Position numbers and translations under genes: made by a program
Assembly: GCF_000687475.1 (NCBI RefSeq)
Contig: NC_057319.1
Coordinates: forward strand, 2,046,001 to 2,110,000
Origin: Ustilaginoidea virens
Lineage: Eukaryota > Ascomycota > Sordariomycetes > Hypocreales > Clavicipitaceae
Reading direction: 5' to 3'
Length of the DNA: 64,000 bases
The notes under the pieces: model-generated
What the model saw: the letters and a program-made list of their open reading frames with translations, nothing else
The model's database searches: none
What the model was told of the DNA's origin: nothing
In this document: one piece after another, positions 9,937-22,905 of the stretch
Numbering within the stretch: the stretch's first letter is position 1
How the letters are laid out: each line of letters starts with the position of its first letter

Positions 9937-12900
9937 AGTCAGAACGTTCCTACCGATAACCCAAGCTATATAGCAGAGGTAGAAGAATCTAATAATAACC
10001 ATGAAATTGCCCAGCTTAGGGAAGACTAATAGGAAATAAGAAAAGAATTTAGTTATAAATTTAATCGAATGAATTCTAAAATCGATTTTTTAGCTAATAA
10101 GGTGGGCACCTTAGTAGATAGACTAATCAAGCCTGCTGCTAGCCTACCATCCCAGGATATAATAGATATAGATATCTTTTAAACTCCTATGGGTAAGGGA
10201 AATAACCCACTATTACTACCCAAAGCCTAGCAGCAACCCCTGCCGGTTCCATCCAGCATTAGCAGCTAAATCAGCGCTATAGCTATTAAGGAACTAGCTA
10301 AGACAGCCAATAGATTCTAGGAATCCTAAAAGCTAAGGGGGGCATCTAACTTTAACCAATAGAAACAGGCCCTTATGATTCAACTTAGTGCATTTAATAT
10401 CGCTAAATTTATTAAAAAACCTTCTATTGCTAGCAATTTTAACGGTTTAGAGCAAGCACTTTTACTATTACTTATTAAGAACAATTGCATAGAAGGACCA
10501 GCTGCCGCTATCAACTAGTACACTAACCCAGAGTCAGCCTTTATATTACTCACCAAATAGTATTCTTACTCATCAGATATACAGCAGACCCACCTATACC
10601 CTGCCTTTTATTAACTAAATTTTATAGGTTATAAGGGTACCTTAGAATCTTTCAATGCCTCCTTTAATAGCTACCTATCCAGGCTGCAAATTTTAGGCTC
10701 CCATATACAACCTTTCAACTAAATCAGCCAGTATTTACATACTATAGAAGGGGTCTTTTTTCAGTAGACAGAACGGCACCGTATAATAATAAGAATTGCC
10801 TATACTTAGGGAAATATATTAAATATTAACCTGCAATTTTATATAGTTGATTTACTAGAAGAATAATGTATTAAAGAGCCATTAGTAGTAAGGGCTACTA
10901 CCTACCTCGCAAAGGTTAAAAGTGCCGCTACTAATACTAATAATAGTAGTAAATCAGCTAGTAATAATACTAGCAAGGATAGTAAAAACACTACTACTAA
11001 CGCCAATAAAAAGAATAAATAGGGGTATTCTGCCCAATAAGGGTCTTTTTTAGCCATATAAAATAAGCCGGAAAATAAAAAGAAGAATAAAAAAAGAAAG
11101 ATTTAGCTAATAAAGTAGATACCCTATAAAAGACCGACGAAAAGGAAAAGACTATTAATTCCTTTATACTAGGAAATTATAATACTCTAAGTCTTATACC
11201 TAATAAGATAGCCTATTCTTCCTTTTAAGACCGCGAATATATGCAATTTTTAGCTACTAGCTATAATGCACAATCTGGTGGGAAAACGCTAATAGATTCT
11301 TTACTCTACAATACTAGTTCTACAGTGTATATTATTAACGATAAAAAGTATTTCACCTACTTCTAATACTATACCGGAAACAGACTAGTTATTAGCATAG
11401 GTGGTGGCCCAATTAAGCCTAGTAGGTAGGGCATAGCGCGTTTTACCGTACCATAGGGTACTAACCTACCTCGGTAGGGCACCTTAGAGCTAACTAACGC
11501 CCTCTTTATACCAGCTTTTAATATTAATATCTTTAGCGGCGTCAAACACTATCTGAATCGTAGTAGTATTTAGGGCCAAAGCCTAATTAACAGCAATAAC
11601 AAGTGCATTAGGCTTCTTAATTTTAAGAAGTATAACTTCTTTCTATAATAGAAAGGGGTAGATTCGCCGTTTTTACACTATACTAGCTAAAATCATCTAG
11701 CTTTATATAGTATCTCGGTCGAAATACCCGTCCTAGCTAACCTAAAAGAATACGAGGAATATCCCCTATTAGAAGATTTACCTACCCTATTAGCTAACTC
11801 GGACCTTCTATATCCACCAGCTAGTCCTGGTTTTTTGGTGGTACTAATAGAGGCTGCTATTCCTAATACAGCCTAACTACCGCTGAGGGCCCCAGTCACC
11901 CTCGACCTAGCCCCAGCAGCTAATACAGTATATCAAAAGCTGCTATTACTAGCCGGACTTTAGTATATCCGGCTTAGGCACATTAAAATCCAACTTTTAA
12001 AGAAAACCTATGCATTAACCACAAGGTTACCTAATCTCAATAAGGTAAAGGATTCTAATTTCAACTGTATCGCCTATAAAAGGGCGAAGTCAGTACAGCG
12101 TTTTACATCAGGAGCTATACCAGACTCTATATATTATTTGGATATTATAGAGGGCTATATCTTCCAAATTAACCCTCTACTATATAATAAACGCCCTATT
12201 TTCCTTATCTTAGTAGACTAGAAATCTCGCTTCCGTTAGGTATATTTACTACCCAATAAGGAAGGACCCATAGTATTCCTAGTATTATAGGGGTTCTTCT
12301 AAGGTCTTAGGAATCGCTACGGTAAATCAGCTATTAAATTCCACTATAATAGTGGCAAAGAAATCAATGATATTATTATAGCCTGGCTAGCTCTTAAGGG
12401 TATAGATTTTTTAACCTCTTCCCCTTATATTCATAAGCAAAATAGGTTAGTAGAATACTCTATATGGGTCATTGTTAACCGACTTAAAGCTATTATACTT
12501 TAGTCTTAGTTACCTTCTTACCTTTAGTCTGCAGTAATTCTTAGTATTACTACCTTAGTAAATCTAATAGCAGTTATAAACCATTCCTTATCACCTTTCG
12601 AGGAATTAAAGAAGGATTTTCCGGAAATTACGCACTACTACCCACCCGACCTTACTAGCTTTAGGGCTATTAGTGCGGCTATAGAGGTGCTAATCCCTCT
12701 AGAAAAGCAGGTCATCAGCTATAAGCTAGCCCCCCAGACCAAGTCAGGTAGGTTACTAGCTACGCTAGGTAATAGCACCTACCTCGTCTATATCCTATAT
12801 CGCCGAGTCGTCATTAAGACCTCTTTTATTACCTTTACCTACCAAAATAAAGGAATAAGCCCTATTTTAAGTAGCCTAAAGGGCACTTTTGATTTCCAAC

Positions 12901-13630
12901 CGTCTTTTAATTTAAAAGGGGTAAATACTAATATAAATAATGACTAAATTACTCTAGAAGAGCCTATTCAGAAGTCGCCTCGCCTAAATATACCTATTTT
13001 GTTTAAGACCGACGGTATAGGCCTAATCAAAGGCATAGGCCTACTACAGGCCACGGATCCAATATAGCCTATAGGCCTACTACAACCAATAGGCCTAATA
13101 CAGCATACAGATCTACCACAACTAGTAGGCCTACCACAAATTGGCCCACTATAGCACTCTATAATATTTCCTAGCAATTTACTATCTTTCGATTCTAAAT
13201 CGCTTCAGCCTAACTTAGCTTTTCAACTTAGGCAAAACGGTCTTTTTTCACCGGCTAAGGAAAATACAGCCTTTTCCTATACAAAAAGGCTATAAATGCT
13301 AGGAAATGCAGAAAGCTTTTATCACTAGGAATCTTAATCTTAAAGATTTTCCGAATCTATCATAAAAGTAGGCATACCCCGTATATATAAAAATTCTAAC
13401 TCGCCTTATATAATAAATTTTCAATTAGTCCGAATCTTAAAGCCCTATATATACTGATTTTCTGCCACTTTCCGATACAATAGATTCTGCCTTTTCGCCC
13501 GGCTTCCTAATAAATATAGTATTTCACTATAGTAAAACGCTGCCTATACTAGAATATCTAAAATTTGAGAGTCTAGATATTATATTAAATGAGAGACTAT
13601 AGGAGAAAATATTTCGAGTATTAGAAAAGC
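9937..13630 (+). pseudogene. gag-protease-integrase part of Copia 2 element B
   Basis: A continuous but nonsense-riddled frame. Gag runs from about 9937 to 11080, with the motif KELAKTANRF shared with Copia 1 Gag near 10300, and ends in a Lys/Asn-rich tail. The retropepsin site reads LLYNTSS near 11310, so the catalytic D-T/S-G is damaged. The integrase follows: an HHCC-type start near 11960-12090 and a core ending near 12480. An open stretch at 12687-12947 is the integrase C-terminal part (GRLLATLGN.TYLV). At 13021-13150 lies a linker of repeated GL(L/I)QPI-like units. The frame stops where element C is inserted. Nearly all stops are TAG at expected Gln or Trp. Confidence 0.75.
13626..13630. 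repeat. Target-site duplication of element C, left copy (AAAGC)
   Basis: AAAGC here and at 20838-20842 flank the LTRs exactly; removing C rejoins the element B frame. Confidence 0.9.
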
Positions 13631-13963
13631 TGTCGGAATCGCTATCGCAAGGTGCCCAATTGGGCACATTGCAACGGATGTGCCGCGCATACTGCCGCAT
13701 ACACGATGTGGCCCCTTTTGCCCCTTTACCCCTAAGCCCGGTAGGGCACGCGGGCAGCCCGGCCCGACTGCGCCGATACACGTGACTACGGCACGCACAA
13801 AAAGGCCATATCGTGTAATTACCCTCTTTTGCTTCCTTTCTTCCTTCTCAGATAGTCAGTCATAATTAAAGAAGTAATCATACCTTTAACTAGTGACTTT
13901 ACGGTATATAATACCACGCGCGCGACCCTACATACAACTAGGTACCCCGAGTTTATATCAACA
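13631..13963 (+). repeat. 5' LTR of Copia 3 element C
   Basis: It opens TGTCGGAATCGC and ends TATATCAACA. It is GC-rich with many intact CA/TG. It carries a perfect 16-bp palindrome GTGCCCAATTGGGCAC at 13652-13667. Open frames in this stretch on both strands reflect GC content, not genes. Confidence 0.9.
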
Positions 13964-14459
13964 CTAATCAGTGGTGATAACCACCACTCACAGGATAATT
14001 ACATCCCGCAAAGAACGGTGCATTATAGATCAGTAAGATACTAATTTCGAAGAGGCAGTTAAGCTTTCTCGGCTATGCTAATTAGAGGGAGAATGATTTA
14101 TAACCTCTCCTTCCCTTTATCTATCATAAGGAAGAATAAGATATACTAAATATCACGATTTTTAAAGATACCCTTAGCATCTAGAAAGAACGATTTATAA
14201 CCTCTTCCTATTCTACCTTTTTCTTTCTTTTACCCTATTACTATAGGTAAAAGCCCTCTCGAATCTTATACTCCTTACAAGAGTAAATCTTACACTCTTT
14301 ATAATATATCCCCTCCCCCCCCCCCCCCTCTCTTCAAACCCTCTTCTTAACACTATAACATCATTATAATAACCACAAGAGCTACCTAAGAGGATATAAT
14401 AATTTGCCTCACTCTTTGACGATAATTAGACCAACACTATAGAGCCTATCGACCCTAAG
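13964..14459 (+). other. Leader of Copia 3 element C with a 14-base C run
   Basis: This is untranslated sequence between the 5' LTR and gag. It starts with CTAATCAGTGGTGATAACC, a possible primer site that I cannot assign to a tRNA. It includes an uninterrupted run of 14 C at 14315-14328, which is not a RIP target (CpC). No ORF is seen. Confidence 0.6.
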
Positions 14460-17400
14460 AATGCTACGAATATATAGCTATATAACCGTATCGCGTTCCT
14501 TATAGATACCTATAAGGAAAATACCTACTTAGATAATAATCTCTAGGAATAATTCCGTAAGGATTATAGCGAGTAGAATAAAGCCCTATTCCGCTATATT
14601 AACGCTTAGGTTTTACGGCAATTCCACTTAATATTACGGGAACGCGGCGTATATATTAGAGTATCGGGTTCCCTAATAATACTAACCCTACTTAAATGCC
14701 TTTAACAATAATAGAATCTATAATAGCCTCAAGAGGAAGTAACCCGGCAATTTACTTATAGCGTATTCCTATCCTGGCTTAATCCTACTAGGGAAGCCTT
14801 ACTACCTATCGGTAATACCAAGCAAAAAATGCAAAAGCTTTAAAATACGCCCTTATATATACGCATAAGGCCCTCATTATTATTATCATAAGCCCCTATA
14901 ATAGTTATACGAATACCCTCACTAAGGCTCGCATTACGGCTTTTATAAGCCCTATTAACGCCGAGGAACTTTATTATACTAATAGAACGATCATAATTAT
15001 AATAACCTATTATCCCCCCTTCTATATTAAAGAAGCCTTATGCCTTTACCCCTACTCCTATTAAAGAAGAAGAAGAAGATAGGGGCCGGTTCTAATAACT
15101 AAAAGGGAAGACACCTATTTACAATAAGCCACTATTCGAAATAAAGGAAAGCTCCTATTATCAATAATAATATATAACGGCCGATGATTACAGCCTATAA
15201 GACCGACCCAATCAAATATATCGCTCTAGGGATTATACCCCTAGCCGGGTTAGCCAAAGCGGCTACCTTAATGCCCCCCGAGGTTATAGCATGCCCAATA
15301 GGGGTCGAGTTATAGGCCCCAATAATATGCTTCCCTCAATAGAGGACCCTAATAATAATACCCTCCAAGCTAATACCGCCCCTAATACCAGATATTACGA
15401 ATTGCGGTATCGCGGCCTATAGGCCTAAATGCCTTAACTACTGGCCCTAATGCCTTATCCGATAATACTAAGAATAGGCACGGCACCTAGCCCTTCCCGC
15501 TAATATCGGCCTACTTAGGCTAATAAACAGATGGTTTTAATAGGAAGACCGGTAAACCTAGACCGACCTAGATTATAAGATAACCCAGCAAGAGATCCCG
15601 CCAGCCTACCATAAGGCAACCGATAAGCTATTCTAGAATACCCTTTAGAAGATTATACCCAAAAAGCCTATATAAAGGCCAGGTTCAGCTAAAAAGATTA
15701 TACCTAAACCAGGTTTAATAATATATCGAAGAAGATATCTAACCTCTTATACAGCTATCGTATAGAGGATAGATATAATAGCAAAATAGATGATTTCCTT
15801 ATACTAAAGGTTATATCTTTCAAGAGCAAGTGCCGCCTATTAGGATTACCTAATAATACATTCGCTAAAGCCTTCTAAATTATACTTATCGGCGATATAG
15901 AGACTTATTACTTTAATAATATTAAACATATTCGCGATACCTTTACTTTTAATAATATAGTCCGTAAAATTAAGAGCTATTTCGAAAATAAAAGCATAAA
16001 GCAATTCTATTTATACTATTAGAATAGAATAATACTCTAATTAACTATCGCAAAATATCCTAATAAATTAAAGCTAGAATACCTTAATATCCTATTAGAA
16101 GAACTTTAATGCATACATTATAGTCTTTTTCCTCCCTTTATAGCTAATATAGAGCTTCACCGATAAATACTTAATACTATAAAGGATACCCCTAAGTATA
16201 GCTAGGCATTATGTCGTTATACCCCTACATTCAAAGGCCTCGCTATTAACCTATAGCGATCCCTTTCTATCTATGAGACTACCTATATAACTTAATAGCA
16301 TCATTTCCTTCAATAGTAACCCCAATAATATTAAGATATTAAAGATATTGATAATAATATAGTGTTATTCACTAACTATAGATATAGTCAATCCCGCCCT
16401 CAACGCCGATTCGGCCTATAATAGCAGTATTAATAGTAATAATAGAATCGCGCCTTTCTATCTAAGCCTTATTAAAGAAGATACTTTATTTATAATAAAT
16501 CAAGGTATTAGTTATCTAATTATACTAATAAAGAGTAATAAGAATTAAAGGCACGATAGCTAAAGAACCGCTTTAACTAGACTGCCCCTAATAATAGGAA
16601 ATTCCGTATTTTCCTATAGAAATACAAAAAAACTGCCGACTAAGACCTTAATAATACCGATTTTAATAATATTACTAAAGATATTAAAGTAATAATAGCA
16701 AGGGTTATAAATTAGGATATAGAAGATGCTATCGCACCATAAATTATAGCTACTTAGTATTTCTTAGCCCTTACGCAAATAGAACTATCACCTTCTTTAT
16801 CTATCGCAATATTATAAGCCCTATAGGATAAATCATACCAATATGCCTTCCTATAAATTAACCCCTTCCGAATGCCCTTACTACTATTAGACCGAAATTC
16901 TGCCTTTCTAAAAGAAGAATGCTATAATAACTATACCTTCCGCGGAATCCTACTAGATACTAGCGCCTCTAGCCTATCAATAGCAGGCCTAGGTTAAGCA
17001 AAGGCCCTAATAAGATTAATAAAGTCCCTAACTATTAAGGCGACTGATAAAAAACATATAGTAAACTTTAGCGCTAGCTCTACTATATCTTCCGGTATAC
17101 TAAATATTCTAATAATATTCAATAATATCCCCTTCTATATCCTTAATAGCAGTACCCCCTTCCTTTATTCTATTACGGATATAGATAGGATAGGCATAAA
17201 GCTTAATAATATTAATAACCTATTAATCCAAAGGGATATTAAGGTCCCTATTATTAGGAAATAGGGACATCTATAGTAGACTCTTAATGCTATAGATACT
17301 ACAGCCTTCTATCTATCGTTATAGGAAATCTATTAGCTATATTGCTAATTTAGGCACCCCTCTATCAATAGGCTTACCAAATTGCTTTAACAGGCCGGAT

Positions 17401-20222
17401 ATAATAATAATATTAACCGCAATATCATCGAGAGGATCACCTATATATACCATCAATACCAAATAAACGCAAAGGCACCCAGCCGATTTAAATTCATACT
17501 TAAGGATAATAATACTAGCCAATTCAACTATAAGATTATTATTAATATCCTTTATATTAAGAATCGGCCGGTATTACACATTATAAATACCGCTATAAGC
17601 TTCCAGGCAGCCAGATTTCTTAATCTATAAAGGCAGAAGGCCTACGATATTTAAAATACCCTTAAGGAATACTAAATCGATATATACCTTAGCCCGCCGG
17701 ATTAAATTATTTATAATGCCGGCCCAAATTTCGCCTCCGCTAAATTCCATTATAATACCCGGCTTCTATCTATCAATATAGATAAAATCCCTATAGAAGC
17801 CTATAATAGTATTAGCAAAGTCGAGAGATATTACGCCCTATTACACCAAGCCTATACCATTATTAATAATAAAGTAGGCGACCTAATAATAAAGGAATAG
17901 AAATTATAGCTTACTATAAAGGCTATTAACGATTCCGCTAAACCTAACGGTCTAGTGCCTATATTATTAGTCTTTAGAGTATATCCTCGACTTACAGATA
18001 ATTCACCCCCTAGCTTATTAGTATTATAATATGCCTTAATATTACAAAAGGCCACTAATAAAGCTAGGAAATACCTCGCTAAGCGATAAGTTTGCAATAC
18101 CTTCGCCCAATAGAATAGCCTAAATACGCGGCCTATCTACCGACTACCCCTACAGTTAGATATATAGGTATAGAGAGAAAAAGGTAGATAATACAGGCCG
18201 TACCGGCTAATCAGTATTAATGGTGAGACCTATATCGTATAGATGCCATATAGCCCGGTTAAGTACCAATTAATAGTCGTCAAGCTATATAACTACGACC
18301 CTAACGATACTAAAGATATCGTTTATACTAAAAGACCAGCCCGCCCTAGCTGGATAAAAGTCAGGATACTAGCTATAGCCGCACCTCCAGCCGAGATAAT
18401 ACCTATAGCCGCGATATATCTATCGCCAGCCACTAGCCCTAACTAAGTCAGGCCAATATCACTATCACTACCGCCAGCACATATAATATCCAATATTATA
18501 ATCAATAAGGACTAAAAAGAGGCTCTTATTAATACTATCGCTTCTAGTACTATTATTAATACCTCTTTCCTAACTGCAAAAGAGTAAGCCGACCTATAGC
18601 TTACTAATTAATTACGCTAGGAAGAAAAGATAATAACCCTAGGAGCCCCCTTCGAATAGTCTAACCATACAAAAGTAGAAGCATTATAGGCCTATAATAT
18701 ATTCCGATTTATTACCTTTAATATCGGTAAATATAGAGCCCAATATCTCTTTAACTTATATATAATATAAGAGATTAAAGGCAAAGGCATAGATACGCTA
18801 TATAAGAAGTCACGACTCATCATATAAGGTCATAATAATAATAAAAAGCAATTAATATTAACTTAGTCCCCTATAATCTAATAGGCTAGTCAATGGCTAC
18901 TTATATTATTAGCCCTATTACTATAACGCTCTCACGGCTTATTCCTCTAGATATATAATATCATATAGGCTTACGTATAGTTATTAACTACCCTTAATCG
19001 GTCGATTATTACTAAATTACCTAAGCAGATAGCTTACTAATACCCTAATAATACTATTATAGAAGTAGTAAAGCCACTATATAGAATAGCTAAGGCAGGC
19101 ACCTACTAGTGGGCGATATACTTCTGACACTATCGCGAGAAGTTAGGCATAACCATATTGACCTATAACTCCTATTTGCTAATATCTACCGGCGATACCG
19201 ACCGTACTAGCAATACTATATACTTTAGTATTATAGGTATATAGACTGATAATACCCTCGGCCTAAGTAATAATACCTTCTTCTAATAGGAAGAATTAGA
19301 GCTTACTAAGGTAGGCTTTAACGCTAAGCCTAAGATAAAGCTATTACCAACTATACCCCTAATATTCAATAGATACATCCTAACGGCTAATAATAATAGT
19401 ATAACCTTATGCCAGAAAGGGCAAAGTAAGAAGATCATAACTATTAATAAAAATGCGCCTATAGCCTAACGTAATTATATTGAATAATACGCTTATAGCG
19501 CTTATATAGCTACAGTCTACTAGCCTAAGGCGTCCTTTAACCTATCTATCGCAGCATAATACTAGCAACCTAATCCTAATAATATCGCAAGGTTAAACAA
19601 GCGCCTTTAATAGCAGCACGATAACTAGGATCGTGGCTTATAGTACATCAATCTGGCCCTTACTACAGCTAAACTCTTTATATTCATTAACGGATCCTTT
19701 GCCAATAATAAAGATTTAAACTCTTAGATTAGCTATATTATTATACTAGGGAATAAAAAGGATAACCCTATAGATAATGCCTTCCTACTAACCGGTAATA
19801 TTATTACTTATAGCTCTATAAAAAGTAAGCGTATAATACGCAGCGCACTCGCTTTGGAGCTATATAGTACAATACAAGGGGTCGATATTGCATATGCAAT
19901 AGGCACAACCCTTAATATAATTACCAGCAGGCTAAAATTGCCAAAGGTCCCTACCGTTATATATATAGATTCGTTTTCGTTATATAAATGCCTTATTAAG
20001 CTAGGCACCACTAAAGAGAAAAGGCTTATAATAGATATTATGGCCCTACGATAGTTATATAAGCGCCGGGAGATATATAAGATCCGGTGGATCAATAGGA
20101 ATAATAATCTCGCTAATATAATAACTAAAGGAACGCCTAATAAAGCCCTTAAGACTTTTGTCGACCGCAATCAGGCTATTATACATATAGAAAGGTAGGT
20201 AAAGAGGCCAATCAATATCTAA
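14460..20222 (+). pseudogene. gag-pol remnant of Copia 3 element C
   Basis: Domains in order: Gag from about 14460; a zinc-knuckle remnant near 16470-16520 in which the expected Cys codons read Tyr (TGC to TAT/TAC); protease with LLDTSAS near 16955; integrase at about 17340-18100; a C-terminal integrase-type domain at 18200-18446, part of it open; RT at about 18640-19500; RNase H at about 19690-20222, where an open plus-strand stretch (19854-20054) encodes ELYSTIQGVDIAYAIGTTL and YIDSFSLYKCL. The stop codon TAA is at 20220-20222. All domains carry TAG/TAA of RIP type, so the element is dead. The same segments occur, reversed, in element D. Confidence 0.75.
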
Positions 20223-20504
20223 CTACATTTAGGTATAATTAGTGATATTATAGGTGGCAAGCATATGGATTTTCCTATATTTAATGTTGTATTGTTTTAC
20301 TACGTTTACTGCTGCCCCTTTTTGCCCCTTTATTTTAGCTGCAATATTCAATATACCGGCTATACGGTATAATGCCGGCCGCGTGGCGCGATAGTATTAT
20401 CGCCGGCATAACCTACTGAGACCGCGCCATACTCTCTTTTCTATATATACGCCTTATATCCTAGCGATTCCGATATTTGCCTCTATAAAAAGAGAAGCTG
20501 CTAG
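20223..20504 (+). other. 3' untranslated part of Copia 3 element C
   Basis: It lies between the RNase H stop and the 3' LTR and contains a purine-rich stretch (AAAAAGAGAAG) just before the LTR. The segment GGCAAGCATATGGATTTTCC recurs, reversed, at 39360-39380 in element D. No gene is seen. Confidence 0.6.
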
Positions 20505-20837
20505 TATTGGAATCGCTATCGCAAGGTGCCTAATTAGGCATATTATAACGGATATGCCGCGCATACTGCCGCATACATAATATGGCCCCTTTTGCCCCTT
20601 TACCCCTGAGCCCGGTAGGGCATGCGGGCAGCCTGGCCCGACTGCGCCGATGCATATGACCACGGCACGCATAAAAAGGCCATATCGTGTAATTACCCTC
20701 TTTTGCTTCCTTTCTTCCTTCTTAGATAGTCAGTTATAATCAAAGAAGTAATTATACCTTTAACCGGTGACCTCACGGTACATGATACCACGCGCGCGAC
20801 CCTACGTATAACTGGGTACTCCGAGTTTATATTAACA
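20505..20837 (+). repeat. 3' LTR of Copia 3 element C
   Basis: 333 bp, the same length as the 5' LTR, opening TATTGGAATCGC (RIPed TGTCGGAATCGC) and ending TTAACA. The palindrome is changed symmetrically to TGCCTAATTAGGCA at 20527-20540. Confidence 0.9.
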
Positions 20838-20842
20838 AAAGC
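20838..20842. repeat. Target-site duplication of element C, right copy (AAAGC)
   Basis: A perfect repeat of 13626-13630. Confidence 0.9.
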
Positions 20843-22821
20843 TGCTTATTTAGCTATACCAAATTAGGGCTACTAGGGGTAAAATTAGTACCTAAAGAAG
20901 AATATAGCTATAGATACGAGACGTATAAGATATCCTAAATTACGGATACTATAGGTCACTTAACCTATAGTCTGACCTATAGACTGACTAATAGACTGAC
21001 TAATAGTCTAACTAATAGGGTGCTTTCCCACCTACCTAGCCGAAAAACGATTAGATTTTCGGCTACCTAGGCAGCCCCCTAAAGGCTTCTATATAGAATT
21101 TCCCCTCTTCCTATGCCTTTTACTAATAAATGCATAATATCTACTATAAGGTAAAGGCTGCAAAAAGGGCCCTAAAAGATATGCTTAATAGCTAGAAGGA
21201 AGTCTTATATAACCTACAAAAAGATAGCTGGGTTAAAGCCTTATTTTTAGAATTCGAGTAATTAATCGATTTAAATATCTTCCAATTTATTCTAAAGATT
21301 AGTATTCCTACTAATAGGAAGATATTATATAACTAGCCTATTTTTCGTATAAAGAAAGGTGCAAATAATAACCCGGTTAAATATAAGGTATAATTAGTTG
21401 TTAAAGGCTTTATATAGGTATTTAGGCAAGATTTTATAGAAACCTATGCCTCTACTTCGATCCTATTAATATAGAGGATTATCTTTGCTTTTATTACTGC
21501 AAATAATTAGGAAATAGAGTAAATCGACTTTATTAGTGCCTTTCTAAATAGTGAACTATTAGAGACGATTTATATAGAGATTTTAGCTAGTTTTCTAGAA
21601 TTTATAGAAAGCCTAATCTTACCTAATCTAGCCTTATAGTCTGACTAGCAGTATTAATGACTTCTAGCCTTACTTACTAAGGTTAGATATAACCCCTCTG
21701 CATTATAGGTTATTCTATTGAAGAAAGCCTTATATAGGTTAAAATAAGGCCCTCGCGAGTAGTAATTACAGTTAAAAGACCTTCTAATGTAAGAGGGTTT
21801 TAAGCCATTACTTTCTAATGCTATTATCTTCTATAATAAAGGAATGCATACCTTTATTATAACCTATATGGATAACTACTTAATTATCGGTCCGGACCTT
21901 AGCTATATTAACCAGCTTAAGGCTAAATTCTATAAGGTCTATACTATAAAAGACTGAGGACCTATCTCCTTCTTTCTAGGAGTATAAATTATTAGGGATA
22001 GAGAAAAGGGCCTATTATAGCTGCACTAATCGCAATTTATTACAGAAGTCTTTAAGAAATTCAACCTTAAGGACGCACAACCACATCTAATTCTACTATA
22101 GCCCGGTATACTTACTAAGTCTAAGGCTAATAATACGCCGCTAGATCTTAATAATTAATACTTATTTTAGCAGCTAGTAGGGATATCGATATAATTAATA
22201 ATAATATTAAGACCTGACCTTGCCTTTCTAACGTAATACCTATCACAATATATACAATAGGCTTCCACTATATAGCTTAATACTGCTAAGGGCGCTTTTC
22301 GCTACTTAGCTAGTACTGCAAATATAGCTATTTATTACCGAGCCGCTAAAGCTACCGTAGTATTAGCTGCATTTTCTAATAGCGATTTTATTAGGTGCCG
22401 GCTTACTTTTAAGTCTACTAGTAGTTATCTTACTACCTTAAATAGTAGACCAATTAGCTAGAGGTTAAAACGGTCTTTAATTATAGTTTTATTAACGCTT
22501 AAAGCCGAATCTAATGCAATACTTAAGGCTATTCGCAAAGTAAAGTAGATATCTAATTTATTTAAAGAAATCCAGGTCGAGATTTAACGCTCAATACTAC
22601 TATACTACAATAACTAAGGGTCTATTTCTAACGCAAATAACCTAAATTAGTATGCCTGCATTAAGCATACCTTACTTAAATTCCGGTATATATATAAGAA
22701 GGCCTACGGTAGCCTGGTAAAAATATCTTATTTACCTACAATAGATATGCCTGCGAATGGACTGACTAAACTACTTATAAGCCCGAAATTCCCTATATTT
22801 CGGCAATTATTAGGGCTGTAA
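20843..22821 (+). pseudogene. RT-RNase H part of Copia 2 element B
   Basis: This continues the B polyprotein after element C. The RT N-terminal region starts at about 21120 (..KALFLEFEQLIDLNIFQF.., matching Copia 1 ALFKEFKQLLDTKVFQF). The segment IDFISAFLNSEL is near 21520, a catalytic Y-[MV]-D-[DN] motif near 21870 and the RNase H at about 22190-22821, ending FRQLLGL and TAA at 22819-22821. Multiple TAG and TAA codons of RIP type break it. With 9937-13630 this completes one Ty1/copia polyprotein. Confidence 0.75.
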
Positions 22822-22894
22822 TCCCTATAATGTTTTCTTCTTTTTTATAGGACTTCTTTCTTTTATTCTAACGCTAGGATTAGCTATATTGCTA

Positions 22895-22905
22895 ATCAGA
22901 GGGGG
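22895..22905 (+). other. Polypurine tract of Copia 2 element B
   Basis: ATCAGAGGGGG lies immediately before the 3' LTR. The same ATCAGAGGGGG precedes the Copia 1 LTR of element H. Confidence 0.7.

Larger units (their letters stand above)
13631..20837 (+). mobile_element. Complete Copia family 3 retrotransposon C
   Basis: Two 333-bp LTRs (13631-13963 and 20505-20837) flank about 6.5 kb that contains gag, protease, integrase, RT and RNase H in the Ty1/copia order. A perfect 5-bp target duplication, AAAGC, lies at 13626-13630 and 20838-20842. The host element B continues on each side. The interior is strongly RIPed, with several stops per 100 codons. The 5' LTR is nearly unmutated while the 3' LTR carries more TpA changes. 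Confidence 0.9.

Noticed and set aside
13527..13865. Overlapping open frames on both strands (60-84 codons)
   Set aside because: They lie in the GC-rich, unmutated 5' LTR of element C and recur in the other LTR copies; no protein motif. GC content alone explains the lack of stops.
14315..14328. Run of 14 C as a possible assembly error or frameshift site
   Set aside because: It is in the untranslated leader of a dead element; homopolymer length may be wrong but nothing depends on it.
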